Below, one piece after another: positions 8,493-17,527 of a stretch of 64,000 nt of DNA. The notes beneath the pieces are model-generated. The model was not told the origin of the DNA. It saw nothing but the letters and a program-made list of their open reading frames with translations, and made no database searches. Location of the stretch: the NCBI GenBank assembly GCA_965249775.1, contig OZ252253.1, positions 2,294,001 through 2,358,000 of the forward strand. Reading direction: 5' to 3'. Position numbers and translations under genes: made by a program. Position 1 is the stretch's first letter. Each line of letters starts with the position of its first letter. This DNA comes from UBA822 sp965249775 (lineage in GTDB: Bacteria > Gemmatimonadota > Gemmatimonadetes > Longimicrobiales > Gaopeijiaceae).

Positions 8493-9554
8493 ATGACCAC
8501 GCCAAGCGTCCAATCCGAGACCCAAGACTTACAGCAGCCCATCGAGCCGGCGGATCAACCGCCCCTTCCTCTGTTCGAGGACTGGTCGCCACAGATGAGC
8601 ACCGCCGAGTGCACCGGCAGCGACTGGGCTCCCCCTCGTCGCGTGCCGTGCGGAAAGCTGCCCGTTCACCCGGGCGCCATGGGGATCCAGTTTGGGCAGA
8701 GCGTGTTCGAGGGTTGCAAAGCGTTCTGGAACGGGACAGATCCTGTGCTGCTCTTCCGTATCGACGAGCACTACAGGCGCCTGGTCGCGTCGTGCGACAG
8801 GCTTCGCATGCCCGCCCCTCCTGAAGAGATCTTCCTCGAGGCCGTGTTGGGTCAGGTGAGGGACTCGGCCAGCTGGTCGTCGCCGTTCTCGAGCGAGACG
8901 CTCTATATCCGTCCGCTCGTCTTCGGCCAGGACGACCACGTGATGCCGGTGCCATCGGGCCATACCACGTTCGTGGTTCTCACCGCGCCGCTTCGCTTGT
9001 TTCCGCACAAGCCGTTGGTGCTGTTCGCCGAGCGCGAGTTCAGCCGAGCCGCAAGGGGAGGACTGGGCCACGCCAAGACGTCCGCGAACTACGCCCACCA
9101 GTACTATCCAACTTGGCGGGCCAAAGAGGCTGGCTGCGACGCCGTTCTGTGGCTCGATGCCGAGAGCCACACACGGATCGAAGAGGCCAGCACGATGAAC
9201 GTCTTCATGGTCATCGGTGAAGAGCTCGTGACCCCGGCGCTGCAAGACACCATTCTCCCTGGGATCACGCGTCGCTCGGTGATCACGCTCGCCCGCGAAC
9301 GCCACGGACTGGAGGTCGTCGAGCGCGCCATCACCTTGAGCGAAGTCGCCAAGGCAGTGGAGGTCGGCACTCTTAAGGAGATGTTCACCGCCTCGACGGC
9401 TCTCGCGGTTCGCCCGGTCTCGCGGGTCGTCGACCAGGAGCAGACGATCGACCTTCCCGACGAGACACCCTTGATGAATCGGCTGCGCCAGGACCTCATC
9501 GCGATTCAACGCGGTGAGGAGGACGACCCGTGGGGATGGATCAGCAAGGCATGA
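8493..9554 (+). CDS. ilvE: Branched-chain amino acid aminotransferase
   Basis: 353 aa, class IV PLP aminotransferase of the BCAT II (eukaryote-like) branch. The PLP lysine is Lys195 in GGLGHAKTSANYA. Other family blocks are GIQFGQSVFEGCKAFW, IEEASTMNVFMV and LPGITRRSVITLA. It interconverts Leu/Ile/Val and their 2-oxo acids with glutamate in the cytoplasm. The stop codon TGA (9552-9554) lies inside the first bases of repeat copy 2 (ATGACTTCC), so the element's end supplies the terminator codon. Confidence 0.93.
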   Translation: MTTPSVQSETQDLQQPIEPADQPPLPLFEDWSPQMSTAECTGSDWAPPRRVPCGKLPVHPGAMGIQFGQSVFEGCKAFWNGTDPVLLFRIDEHYRRLVASCDRLRMPAPPEEIFLEAVLGQVRDSASWSSPFSSETLYIRPLVFGQDDHVMPVPSGHTTFVVLTAPLRLFPHKPLVLFAEREFSRAARGGLGHAKTSANYAHQYYPTWRAKEAGCDAVLWLDAESHTRIEEASTMNVFMVIGEELVTPALQDTILPGITRRSVITLARERHGLEVVERAITLSEVAKAVEVGTLKEMFTASTALAVRPVSRVVDQEQTIDLPDETPLMNRLRQDLIAIQRGEEDDPWGWISKA

Positions 9555-9960
9555 CTTCCTTGCCGTCGGGTACGGGGGCGCCCTTTTCTCGCTCGTAGGT
9601 GGAAGAGGGACCCACGGTCCCGCTCCGGCCGACGCTTCGCTCTACGGCTTCGCCGCAGACCGTCCTACGCGGGACCGTGGGCCCCTCTTCACGTCACCGT
9701 GTTCGGTGGGGCACCGACGGACCGCTGCAAGGGGCGTTGGGGGCTTGGCAGAAAGGTCATTCCCGCCTACCTGCCAAAGCCCCACCAAGCCCGGGCGGGC
9801 GGTGTTCGGCTCCACAGAACACGGTTGAGGGAGAGGGATCGATGGTCCTCCGCAAGACAGTCCGCCGCCGTAGGCGGTGGAGCAAAGCGCTGGCTGGAGG
9901 AGGACCATCGATCCCTCTCCCTTCCACACGCAAGAAAAGGAGTCGCCACTCCCGCCCAGG
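9551..9960. repeat. Structured dispersed repeat, copy 2
   Basis: This lies between the convergent aminotransferase and hexosaminidase genes. It has the same plan as 1981-2519 without the tandem duplications. Hairpin 1 arms are 9602-9623 and 9669-9690 (21 of 22 paired); the middle section is 9691-9828; hairpin 2 arms are 9829-9851 and 9899-9921 (23 of 23 paired); the tail contains AAAAGGAGTCGCCACTCCCG. In hairpin 1 two stem positions differ from copy 1 on both arms and remain paired (T-A to C-G and C-G to G-C). The core of hairpin 1 here matches the reverse complement of the hairpin 2 core in copy 1 (44 of 45), and the hairpin 2 core here matches the reverse complement of the hairpin 1 core in copy 1 (43 of 47). 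Confidence 0.82.
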
Positions 9961-9964
9961 GCCC

Positions 9965-11590
9965 CTAACGATCGAGCGGTCGGTAGTTGATCCCGAGAGC
10001 CTCGAGCCGGTCGAAGTGCCAATCCAGGCGCTTGACGAAGCCGGCGAAGTCTCTGCTTTCGGTGGGCGACCAGACGACTTCCGAGAGCGCGAACAAACGG
10101 GGGAACACCATATACTCCACATGGTCCTCGTTCGGCATGTATTCCGTCCAGACGTTGGCCTGGGCTCCGAGGATGTGCCTCGCCTCGATCGATGTGAGCT
10201 CGGTGGGGACGGGCTCGTAGGAGTAGACAGTATCGAGAGGTAGGAAACCGCCAATTGCGAGGGGCTCGTCCTCCTGGTTCGCGGTCTGGTAAAAGTCGAG
10301 ATAGAGGTGGCTGTACGGAGTCATGACGACGTCGTGTCCCAGCCTTGCCGCCTCGATTCCGCCCTCGGTTCCCCGCCAGGACATGACCGTCGCATCAGGT
10401 GCCAGGCCCCCGTCGAGAATCTCGTCCCACCCGATGAGCCGACGTCCATTCTCGTTCAGGAAGCGCTCGATACGCTGGATGAACCAGCTCTGCACCTCGT
10501 GCTGGTCTGCGAGGCCCTCACGCTCCTTCAGGCGTTGTACTAGCTCGCTCTCCTCCCAGCGCTCCTTCGGTGCCTCGTCCCCACCCACGTGGATCAGCTC
10601 CCCCGGGAAGAGCTCGATGACCTCCGTAAGCACGTTCTGAAGAAATGCGAACGTCTCTTCCGAGGGGCAGTAGATGTCCTCGAAGACGCCCCACGTCATC
10701 CCGACCTCGAAGGGGCCTGGAGTGCAGGCCAGCTCTGGGTAGGCGGCTAGTGCGGCCAAGGAGTGCCCGGGCATCTCGATTTCCGGGACGATCGTCACGT
10801 AGCGAGCTTCCGCGTAGGCCACGATGTCGCGGATCTCGCCTTTCGTGTAGAAGCCGCCGTACCGCTCGCCGTCGCCGTTGAAGTCGTCCCGGCTGTGTCC
10901 GATGTGCGTCTGTGCCCGGTACGCGCCCACTTCCGTCAGCCGCGGATAGCGGTCGATCTGGATACGCCAGCCCTGGTCCTCGGTCAGGTGCCAATGGAAG
11001 CGATTGATCTTGTAGCGCGCGAGCATGTCGATGTAGCGCTTCACGAAATCGGGACCGAAGAAGTGCCGAGCGACGTCGAGGTGCATACCGCGGTACGAGA
11101 AGCGGGGGCCGTCGTCGATCCGCACGGACGGAACCTCCAGCCCGGTGGCAGCCGACCTGCCACCGGCTTCACGACCGGCACTGTCTCCCAGCCCTGGGGG
11201 CAGGAGCTGCGTCAGCGACTGCAAGCCATAGAATAGGCCGGCATGATCACCAGCGGCGATCGAGATGCCCGACTCGGACACAGTGAGTCGGTAGCTCTCC
11301 GGACCTCCGCTTCCGTCGACACCGACGCGGAGCGTGCCGTCGGCCGAGATGGGCAACGCCAGCCCCGTGCCCGCCCGGACCGGGCCGGCCCAGAGCTCAA
11401 TGACCTCCCGAGCCTCGCTGTCGCTCGGGTCTGTCAGCGCTATCCCGCTCGACCCGTCGAGGACGAAGGCGCCTTCCCCTGTCTCAAAGCTCCGCGGAAT
11501 CGGCACGATACTGTGGGGCGGTTCGCTGCCGCACGCGGACACGGCGACGGCGCTCATCAACAATAGGCCCAGAAGGTCCCCGCGCCTCAT
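9965..11590 (-). CDS. Beta-N-acetylhexosaminidase, GH20 lipoprotein
   Basis: 541 aa from ATG 11590, preceded by GAGG. Earlier in-frame ATGs would put extra residues before a good lipoprotein signal (lipobox SACG, Cys20). An N-terminal GH20b-like domain precedes the TIM barrel. YRGMHLDVARHFF, INRFHWHLTEDQGWRIQID and HVGGDEAPKERW are GH20 signatures; Asp338-Glu339 is the catalytic pair of the substrate-assisted mechanism. It removes terminal GlcNAc/GalNAc from chitin or glycan fragments at the outer face of the cell or in the periplasm. The gene is convergent with ilvE across repeat copy 2. Confidence 0.93.
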   Translation of the reverse strand: MRRGDLLGLLLMSAVAVSACGSEPPHSIVPIPRSFETGEGAFVLDGSSGIALTDPSDSEAREVIELWAGPVRAGTGLALPISADGTLRVGVDGSGGPESYRLTVSESGISIAAGDHAGLFYGLQSLTQLLPPGLGDSAGREAGGRSAATGLEVPSVRIDDGPRFSYRGMHLDVARHFFGPDFVKRYIDMLARYKINRFHWHLTEDQGWRIQIDRYPRLTEVGAYRAQTHIGHSRDDFNGDGERYGGFYTKGEIRDIVAYAEARYVTIVPEIEMPGHSLAALAAYPELACTPGPFEVGMTWGVFEDIYCPSEETFAFLQNVLTEVIELFPGELIHVGGDEAPKERWEESELVQRLKEREGLADQHEVQSWFIQRIERFLNENGRRLIGWDEILDGGLAPDATVMSWRGTEGGIEAARLGHDVVMTPYSHLYLDFYQTANQEDEPLAIGGFLPLDTVYSYEPVPTELTSIEARHILGAQANVWTEYMPNEDHVEYMVFPRLFALSEVVWSPTESRDFAGFVKRLDWHFDRLEALGINYRPLDR

Positions 11591-11915
11591 AGTCGCCTCA
11601 CAAGTTGCCTCACGAATCGCCTCGTCGGCATGCCACACCTCCTCCAGGAGAGGGTCTCACTCACCTACTCCAAGGAGGCAAATGGGGCAAGCGACGTCAA
11701 TATTGATCACTTTCTGCCTCCCACGGCGTCCTCGCACAAAGACCTCCAACGTCCCCTCTGGAGGACAAAGGCGCCGTGCCCACCCGGTCCTGGGAGCCCT
11801 AAGTCTCCACTAGGTCTTGAAGAGACGACTGGCACGCCCCTTGCTCCATTACCAAGTGGCTGTGGGCACGCTCGCTTGGTTTCCAGCCTCCTAATGGTCT
11901 ACGAAGGATTCCTAA
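11591..11915. other. Intergenic region, nothing recognised
   Basis: 325 bases between the divergent hexosaminidase and TonB-like genes. It must hold both promoters, but I see no convincing -35/-10 pair, hairpin or conserved short frame. Confidence 0.5.
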
Positions 11916-12605
11916 ATGAACGCGAAAGCTGTTCCCTCCACGGCGGAGGCCATATATGCGAAAACGGCGAACGACCGGTTCAAGGGGTCGTTCGAATCGT
12001 GGCTTTGGGGCTCGATGATCGCAGCGACGGTCTTCCACTTCATGCTCTTTCAATTCTGGCCGACACGGACAGCTGCTGATGTGTCCTTCACGGCCGACGA
12101 GTTGATGATATTCGAGCTTCCCCCGGAAATCGAGATCCCGCCGCCGCCCGAGGCGATTATCCGGCCCGCGACACCGATAATGGCCCTGACTGATATCGAT
12201 GAGGATATCACGATCGCGCCCACCACGTTCGCGGAGAATCCGGTCGACGATTTGCCTCCGCCGCCCACTAACGACGGGCCGGTGGATCTATCGGTTAATC
12301 CAGTGTTCACGCCGTACACCGTCCAGCCGGAGATCAAGAACAGGCGTGAGGTTCAGGAAGCGCTGATGAGGGAGTATCCATCGCTCCTTCGCAACGCCGG
12401 AATCGGTGGGGAAGTGGTCGTCTGGTTTTTCATTTCGGAAGAGGGCATGGTGCTGGACCGGAGAGTTTCTCAGACTTCCGGTCACGTGCTGTTGGACGAG
12501 GCGGCTCTCGAGGTCGCCGACGTTTTCAGATTTTCGCCAGCTCTGAACCGGGAAAACATTGTCCAGGTCTGGATTCAGCTCCCGATCAGTTTCCAGGTCA
12601 AGTAG
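11916..12605 (+). CDS. TonB-family energy transducer protein
   Basis: 229 aa, with AAGGA upstream of the ATG. One transmembrane segment lies at about residues 30-48 after a short cytoplasmic N-terminus. Next comes a Pro-rich periplasmic spacer (EIEIPPPPEAIIRP, DDLPPPPTNDG), then a TonB C-terminal domain (GGEVVVWFFISEEGMVL, LDEAALEVADVFRFSPALN). The role would be coupling inner-membrane proton motive force to outer-membrane receptors. No ExbB/ExbD or receptor gene is in the window, so the partner is unknown. Confidence 0.85.
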   Translation: MNAKAVPSTAEAIYAKTANDRFKGSFESWLWGSMIAATVFHFMLFQFWPTRTAADVSFTADELMIFELPPEIEIPPPPEAIIRPATPIMALTDIDEDITIAPTTFAENPVDDLPPPPTNDGPVDLSVNPVFTPYTVQPEIKNRREVQEALMREYPSLLRNAGIGGEVVVWFFISEEGMVLDRRVSQTSGHVLLDEAALEVADVFRFSPALNRENIVQVWIQLPISFQVK

Positions 12606-12656
12606 GGGCTGGGCCCGACGTCTGCCACTCGGCCGGGACCGGAACGGGTGGCTCTC

Positions 12657-14180
12657 CTAACTCACGATCTCCTGAACGACCCGAGCGGGTAGCACTCCCG
12701 TAAGCCTGGCGTCCAGACCCCGATGCTTGACCGTAAAGGTTTCGTGGTCGATCCCGAACAGGTGCAGAATCGTCGCCTGGAAGTCCCTGATGTGCACCGG
12801 GTCGCTGACGATGTTGTACGAGAAGTCGTCGGTCTCGCCGTGGACCACGCCGCCTTTGACGCCGCCGCCGGCCATCCAGATGCTGAAGCAGCGCGGATGG
12901 TGGTCGCGTCCGTAGTCCGTCGGGGTCAAGCGACCCTGAGAGTAGATCGTGCGTCCGAACTCCCCGCCCCAGATGACGAGCGTCTCATCGAAGAGGCCAC
13001 GCTCCTTGAGATCCTGGATGAGCGCCCACGCCGCACGGTCGACGTCGAGCGCCTGCGCCGGCAAAACCTCGGGCGCGAAGGCGTGGACGTCCCACCCGCG
13101 GTGGTAGATCTGCACGAAGCGGACACCTCGCTCCACCAAGCGTCGGGCCATCAGGGCGGCGTTCTGGAACTTGCCTTGCTGCCTCGCCTCGTCGCCCCAC
13201 CGCTCGAAGGTGCTCTCGGGCTCGCTCGAGAGGTCGGCCATCTCGGGAACCGACATCTGCATCCTGTAGGCCATCTCGTATTGCTGGATGCGTGCCAGCG
13301 TCTCCGGGCTTCCGAGCTCGTCGTGCTGTATCCTGTTGAGGTCGCCGAGCCCGTCGAGCATCGCGCGTCGTACCTCTCGCGACACGCCGTCGGGATCGCG
13401 GAGGTACAGCACGGGGTCGACGCCGGTTCGCAGCATGACGCCCGAGTGCTCCGGGGATAGGAAGCCGGCACTCCAGAGCTTCGCCGAGATCGCCTGCACG
13501 TTCGACCTCGGATGGCTCTTCTCGGCATTCAGAACGACGAAGGTCGGCAGGTCTTCGTTCATGCTGCCCAGACCGTATGCGAACCACGATCCGATGCATG
13601 GGCGACCGGGGATCTGCTGGCCGGTCTGGATGAACGTGATGCCCGGCTCGTGGTTGATCGCCTCGGTATGCATGGACCGGATGATCGCGATGTCATCGAC
13701 CATCGAAGCCGTATACGGCAGCAATTCGGAAATCCACGCGCCGTTCTGACCGTGCTGCGCGAACTCGAAGACCGACGGGGCAATCGGGAAGCGCGTCTGT
13801 CCCGAGGTCATCGTCGTCAGGCGCTGGCCCTGCCGAACCGAATCCGGAAGATCTTCATCGTACCAATCCCTCATGACGGGCTTGTAGTCCAGCAGGTCCA
13901 TCTGTGGCGGTCCACCCATCATGTGCAGGTAGATGCACCGGGTCGCCTTGGGCGCGAGCTGCTGCAGGGGCGGCACGCCAGCGGGCATCTGGGCGCCAGC
14001 GGGCATCGGGACGCCACCGGGCATCTGCGCACCACCCGGCATCGGTGCGCCACCGGCCATCTGGGCGAACACGTCCTCTGCGAGTAGGCTCGACAGGGCG
14101 AGCCCACCGATTCCCTGGGCCATTTTCCCGAAGAACTGGCGTCTGGTCTCGGCCAGAACGATTTCGCGAAGCGGATCCAT
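12657..14180 (-). CDS. DUF1501 Tat-exported sulfatase-like protein
   Basis: 507 aa from ATG 14180, with GAGAGG upstream. A Tat signal (ETRRQFFGKMAQGIGGLAL) leads the protein. DUF1501 has an alkaline-phosphatase-like fold; visible blocks are YLHMMGGPPQMDLLDYKP, INHEPGITFIQTG, GRPCIGSWFAYGLG, VIWGGEFGRT and GRDHHPRCFSIWMAGGG. Just after the signal is a low-complexity stretch with about five repeats of P-M-P-G/A-G-A/V-Q (residues about 45-72). It lies 50 nt downstream of the DUF1549/1553 cytochrome gene, the usual genomic pairing. The activity of this pair is not experimentally defined. Confidence 0.9.
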   Translation of the reverse strand: MDPLREIVLAETRRQFFGKMAQGIGGLALSSLLAEDVFAQMAGGAPMPGGAQMPGGVPMPAGAQMPAGVPPLQQLAPKATRCIYLHMMGGPPQMDLLDYKPVMRDWYDEDLPDSVRQGQRLTTMTSGQTRFPIAPSVFEFAQHGQNGAWISELLPYTASMVDDIAIIRSMHTEAINHEPGITFIQTGQQIPGRPCIGSWFAYGLGSMNEDLPTFVVLNAEKSHPRSNVQAISAKLWSAGFLSPEHSGVMLRTGVDPVLYLRDPDGVSREVRRAMLDGLGDLNRIQHDELGSPETLARIQQYEMAYRMQMSVPEMADLSSEPESTFERWGDEARQQGKFQNAALMARRLVERGVRFVQIYHRGWDVHAFAPEVLPAQALDVDRAAWALIQDLKERGLFDETLVIWGGEFGRTIYSQGRLTPTDYGRDHHPRCFSIWMAGGGVKGGVVHGETDDFSYNIVSDPVHIRDFQATILHLFGIDHETFTVKHRGLDARLTGVLPARVVQEIVS

Positions 14181-14230
14181 GCGGTCCTCTCTGTGGCGTA
14201 CCTGCACGCTACCTGTTCAACGCTTCCGTG

Positions 14231-17200
14231 CTACTTGTTCAACACCTCGTCAAGGTTCATCAGCTGATTGACCAGCATCGTCCAGGCAGCCGATTCGACA
14301 ACCGGGAGGCTGGCGTCGGGCTCGGAGTCCCCGGCCTGGAGAAGACGCTCGGCCGCCTCCAGGTCCACCTGGTAGGCGTCGAAGAGCCGGTCGTATGTTC
14401 GCCTCGCGACCGCGCGCTCGGCGTCTTCGAACGGCCGGGCCAGGAGGCGAGCCGTGATGAAGTCGAGCCTTTGGGCGAAACTGTCTTCGCCCTCCCGCAT
14501 CGCGCGTTGCGCAAGATACCGCGAGGCCTCGACGAACTGCGGGTCGTTCATCGTGACCAGCGCCTGCAGCGGCGTGTTCGTCCGCTCCCGCCGGACGACA
14601 GAGTGCTCGCGTGTGGGCGCGTCGAAGATGTCCATCGACGGCGGAGGCGCCAGGCGCTTCCAGAACGTGTAGAGGCTACGACGATAGAGGTTCTCTCCGA
14701 CGTCCTGCGTGTAGACGCGGGTGTCGCTCTGTGGCATCGCGATGGAAGACCACACCCCGTCGGGCTGGTACGGCCGGGCGCTGGGGCCACCGAACGTGCG
14801 TGTCAGCAGCCCGCTCGACGCGAGGGCGTAGTCGCGTACCATTTCGGCATCCATCCGGAACCGCGGACCGCGAGAAACTAGACGGTTGTCTGGGTCCACC
14901 TCGAGCTTTTGATCGGTCACTTCGGCTGACTGGCGATAGGCCGCGGACGTCACCAGCATGCGGAAGAACTGTTTTACGTCCCAGCCGGAATCCCGGAACT
15001 CGACTGCCAACCAATCCAGCAGCTCCGGGTGAGTCGGTCGGTCCCCCTGCGCTCCGAAGTCATCGCTCGTCGCGACGAGGCCCGTGCCGAATATCTGCTG
15101 CCAGAAACGGTTGGCCGTCACTCGGGTGGTCAGCGGGTTGGCATCGTCGACCAACCAAGTAGCGAGACCGAGCCGGTTGCGAGGCTGGGACTCGGCCATA
15201 GGAGGAAGCGCACTCGGCACGCCGGCCGTCACGCGCTCGCCGGGCTGGTCGTACAGCCCGCGAAACAGCACGTAGGCCTCGGGCTCGGAGTCCATCCGCT
15301 CGTTCATGACGTGCGTCAGCGCGCCCCGCCGGCGGATCTCACGCCACTCCCGGTCGATCTCCTGATTGCGTGCGATGAGCTGCCCGTAGCGCCCATCCTC
15401 TACGGCCAGGTAATGGAGACGGAGCGCCTCCCGCTCGTCTTGCGTGAGGACGTCCGGCGTCTTGGCACCGGCCAGCCGCAGCGTGGGCCACAGCGAGACC
15501 ACTTCGACCTCTTCGGCCGTGAGCGCACGATCGAAGATCCGGAGGTCGGCGATCCCACCACCTCCTCGACCAAGCTCGAGCGGGCCGTCGGTCACGATGC
15601 TGCCCAACACTTTCCCGAAATACTCACTGCCGGTCGTCTCGACGCGTTCGCCGTCGCGGTACAGAGCCCTCCCCGCCCGATCGGCCGTGCCCTCGTGTGT
15701 GACGACGACATGGGTCCACTCGCCTCGCGGGATGGGCTCGACGCCCGGCCGCGGCACGATCCGCGCTGACGGGCGCCTTTCGGTCTCCGGCTCCTCCTCG
15801 CCCGTCAGTTGGAAGGAGGGCTGGTCGCCAACATTCAACTGCCAGCCGCGTCCGCCGTCGTCGCGATCGTATTGCCGGGCGACGGAGGAGCCTCCTGCCT
15901 CGGGCCGGTAGATCCAAAGTGCGATCGAGAAGGGCGTGTCGGCGTCGAGGGGTACGCTCGGAAGCTCAGCCCGCGAGTCGTCCGCAAACCTCATCGCCGG
16001 CTGGCCTTCCGGGCCGGACTCGATCGACACGGTGCCTTCGAGCGTCACCGGGCGTGCGGTGCCGTCCACGTCGAACACCGGTGCCGTAGCCTCGTCGTCG
16101 AGGATAAGGCTCATCCGCCCTGCCGACTCGGCCAGGGGCCCGGTCAGCGAGCGATACTCTCCCGACCCCAGCCAGTCCTCGAACGCGTCGTCGACCACGG
16201 CCCCCCGCTGGCTGATCAACGCCTCGTTCGCCCTCGACTCTTCACGGAGCTCGTTCCAGAGCGGTCGATCCTCTTCGCGCGGCACGACCAGGGTGGGCGG
16301 CGGATCAAAGACGTTGCCGTCCATCGCGTATTGCGTGGTGTTCCGGAAGAACGCCGTCAGAGCGTAGAACTCGGTCTGCCGAATCGGGTCGAACTTGTGG
16401 TCGTGGCAGGTGGCGCAGCCGACCGTGAGCCCGAGAAACACGCCACCGATGGTTTCGGCCCGATCCTTCGCGTAGATCGCTTCGTACTCCTCGGGGAGCA
16501 CCCCGCCCTCGTTGGTGGTGATGTTGTTCCGCTGGAACCCGGTCGCCACGAGCTCGTCGAGCGTCGGGTCGGGCAGAAGGTCGCCGGCGATCTGCGCAAC
16601 CGTGAACTCGTCGAACGGCGTGTTGTCGTTGAAAGCCCGGATGACCCAGTCGCGGTACGGGTACATCTCGCGGTAGTTGTCGATATGGATCCCGTGGGTG
16701 TCGCCGTAGCGGGCGGCATCCAACCAATATCGTGCTCGGTGTTCACCCCAGTGGGGCGACGCGAGCAGCTCGTCGACGATTCTCTCGTATGCCTGGTCCG
16801 AGTCGTCGCTCAGGAAGCGCTCCACCAGCTCTGGGGTGGGCGGCAGGCCCGTCAGATCCAGCGCGACACGGCGCACGAGCGTCGGCCTGTCGGCTTCCGG
16901 CGCGGGTTGGAAACCCTCAGTCTCCAGGCGGGCGAGCACGAATCGGTCGAGTGGACTGCGTGCCCATGTATCGTCGCTGACCGGCGGTTCCTCGGGCCGC
17001 TCGATCGCCGTGAAGGACCAGTGCTGCTCCCATGACGCCCCCTCGTCGATCCATCGGCGCAGGGTCTCGACCTGATCGTCGGTCAGCGTCTTGTTCGCCG
17101 AGGTGGGCGGCATGCGCCGTTGCAGGTTGTCGTGCGTGATTCGCTGAAACAGCAAGCTGCTTGCGGCGTCGCCCGGCACGATCGGCTGACCACGTGTGCG

Positions 17201-17413
17201 CCCTGCGAAGGCGCCCTCCCTGGTATCGAAGCGCAGCTCCGCCTCACGCGTGCTCGGGTCGGGCCCGTGGCATTGGAAGCAGTTGTCGGCCAGGATCGGC
17301 CGGACGTCACGCTGAAAATCGACCGTCTGCGCGGAGCCGTCCTCGGTGTGTCCCAACGCGCCCAGGAGCGCGAGCGCCGTCACAACCAACGACGAGGTCG
17401 GGCGAGCGGACAT
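14231..17413 (-). CDS. Planctomycete-type cytochrome c protein (PSCyt1-DUF1549-LamG-DUF1553)
   Basis: About 1060 aa from ATG 17413, which opens a signal peptide (SARPTSSLVVTALALLGAL). In-frame starts further upstream lack a better ribosome site, so the start is tentative. Order: heme motif CFQCH in DNCFQCHGPDPSTREAEL; DUF1549 (LDRFVLARLETEGFQPA, VALDLTGLPPTP); a second heme-type motif CATCH in GCATCHDHKFDP; a concanavalin/LamG-like insert in the middle; and DUF1553 (NRFWQQIFGTGLVATSDDFG, LLDWLAVEFRDSGWDVK). The protein is periplasmic. Homologues occur with DUF1501 proteins, here directly downstream, and are thought to act in polymer or sulfated-glycan degradation; that role is inferred. Confidence 0.9.
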   Translation of the reverse strand: MSARPTSSLVVTALALLGALGHTEDGSAQTVDFQRDVRPILADNCFQCHGPDPSTREAELRFDTREGAFAGRTRGQPIVPGDAASSLLFQRITHDNLQRRMPPTSANKTLTDDQVETLRRWIDEGASWEQHWSFTAIERPEEPPVSDDTWARSPLDRFVLARLETEGFQPAPEADRPTLVRRVALDLTGLPPTPELVERFLSDDSDQAYERIVDELLASPHWGEHRARYWLDAARYGDTHGIHIDNYREMYPYRDWVIRAFNDNTPFDEFTVAQIAGDLLPDPTLDELVATGFQRNNITTNEGGVLPEEYEAIYAKDRAETIGGVFLGLTVGCATCHDHKFDPIRQTEFYALTAFFRNTTQYAMDGNVFDPPPTLVVPREEDRPLWNELREESRANEALISQRGAVVDDAFEDWLGSGEYRSLTGPLAESAGRMSLILDDEATAPVFDVDGTARPVTLEGTVSIESGPEGQPAMRFADDSRAELPSVPLDADTPFSIALWIYRPEAGGSSVARQYDRDDGGRGWQLNVGDQPSFQLTGEEEPETERRPSARIVPRPGVEPIPRGEWTHVVVTHEGTADRAGRALYRDGERVETTGSEYFGKVLGSIVTDGPLELGRGGGGIADLRIFDRALTAEEVEVVSLWPTLRLAGAKTPDVLTQDEREALRLHYLAVEDGRYGQLIARNQEIDREWREIRRRGALTHVMNERMDSEPEAYVLFRGLYDQPGERVTAGVPSALPPMAESQPRNRLGLATWLVDDANPLTTRVTANRFWQQIFGTGLVATSDDFGAQGDRPTHPELLDWLAVEFRDSGWDVKQFFRMLVTSAAYRQSAEVTDQKLEVDPDNRLVSRGPRFRMDAEMVRDYALASSGLLTRTFGGPSARPYQPDGVWSSIAMPQSDTRVYTQDVGENLYRRSLYTFWKRLAPPPSMDIFDAPTREHSVVRRERTNTPLQALVTMNDPQFVEASRYLAQRAMREGEDSFAQRLDFITARLLARPFEDAERAVARRTYDRLFDAYQVDLEAAERLLQAGDSEPDASLPVVESAAWTMLVNQLMNLDEVLNK

Positions 17414-17488
17414 TGTATGCACCAGAGGAAGGAACGAGGGCTCACGCAACATGTTGCGGGTGATGCTCGAGTGCAACGGTGCGACGGC

Positions 17489-17527
17489 CTACCCCGAATA
17501 GCTACCCCGAATGGCTACCCCGAATAG
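17489..17527. repeat. 13-bp unit repeated three times at a gene end
   Basis: CTACCCCGAATAG, CTACCCCGAATGG and CTACCCCGAATAG occur back to back. The rightmost unit contains the stop codon of the sorbosone-dehydrogenase-like gene (TAG, 17515-17517). Because 13 is not a multiple of 3, the repeated TAGs fall in all three - strand frames. Confidence 0.9.

Noticed and set aside
15809..17035. 408-codon + strand frame opposite the DUF1549/1553 gene
   Set aside because: Antisense of a gene with clear heme and DUF motifs.
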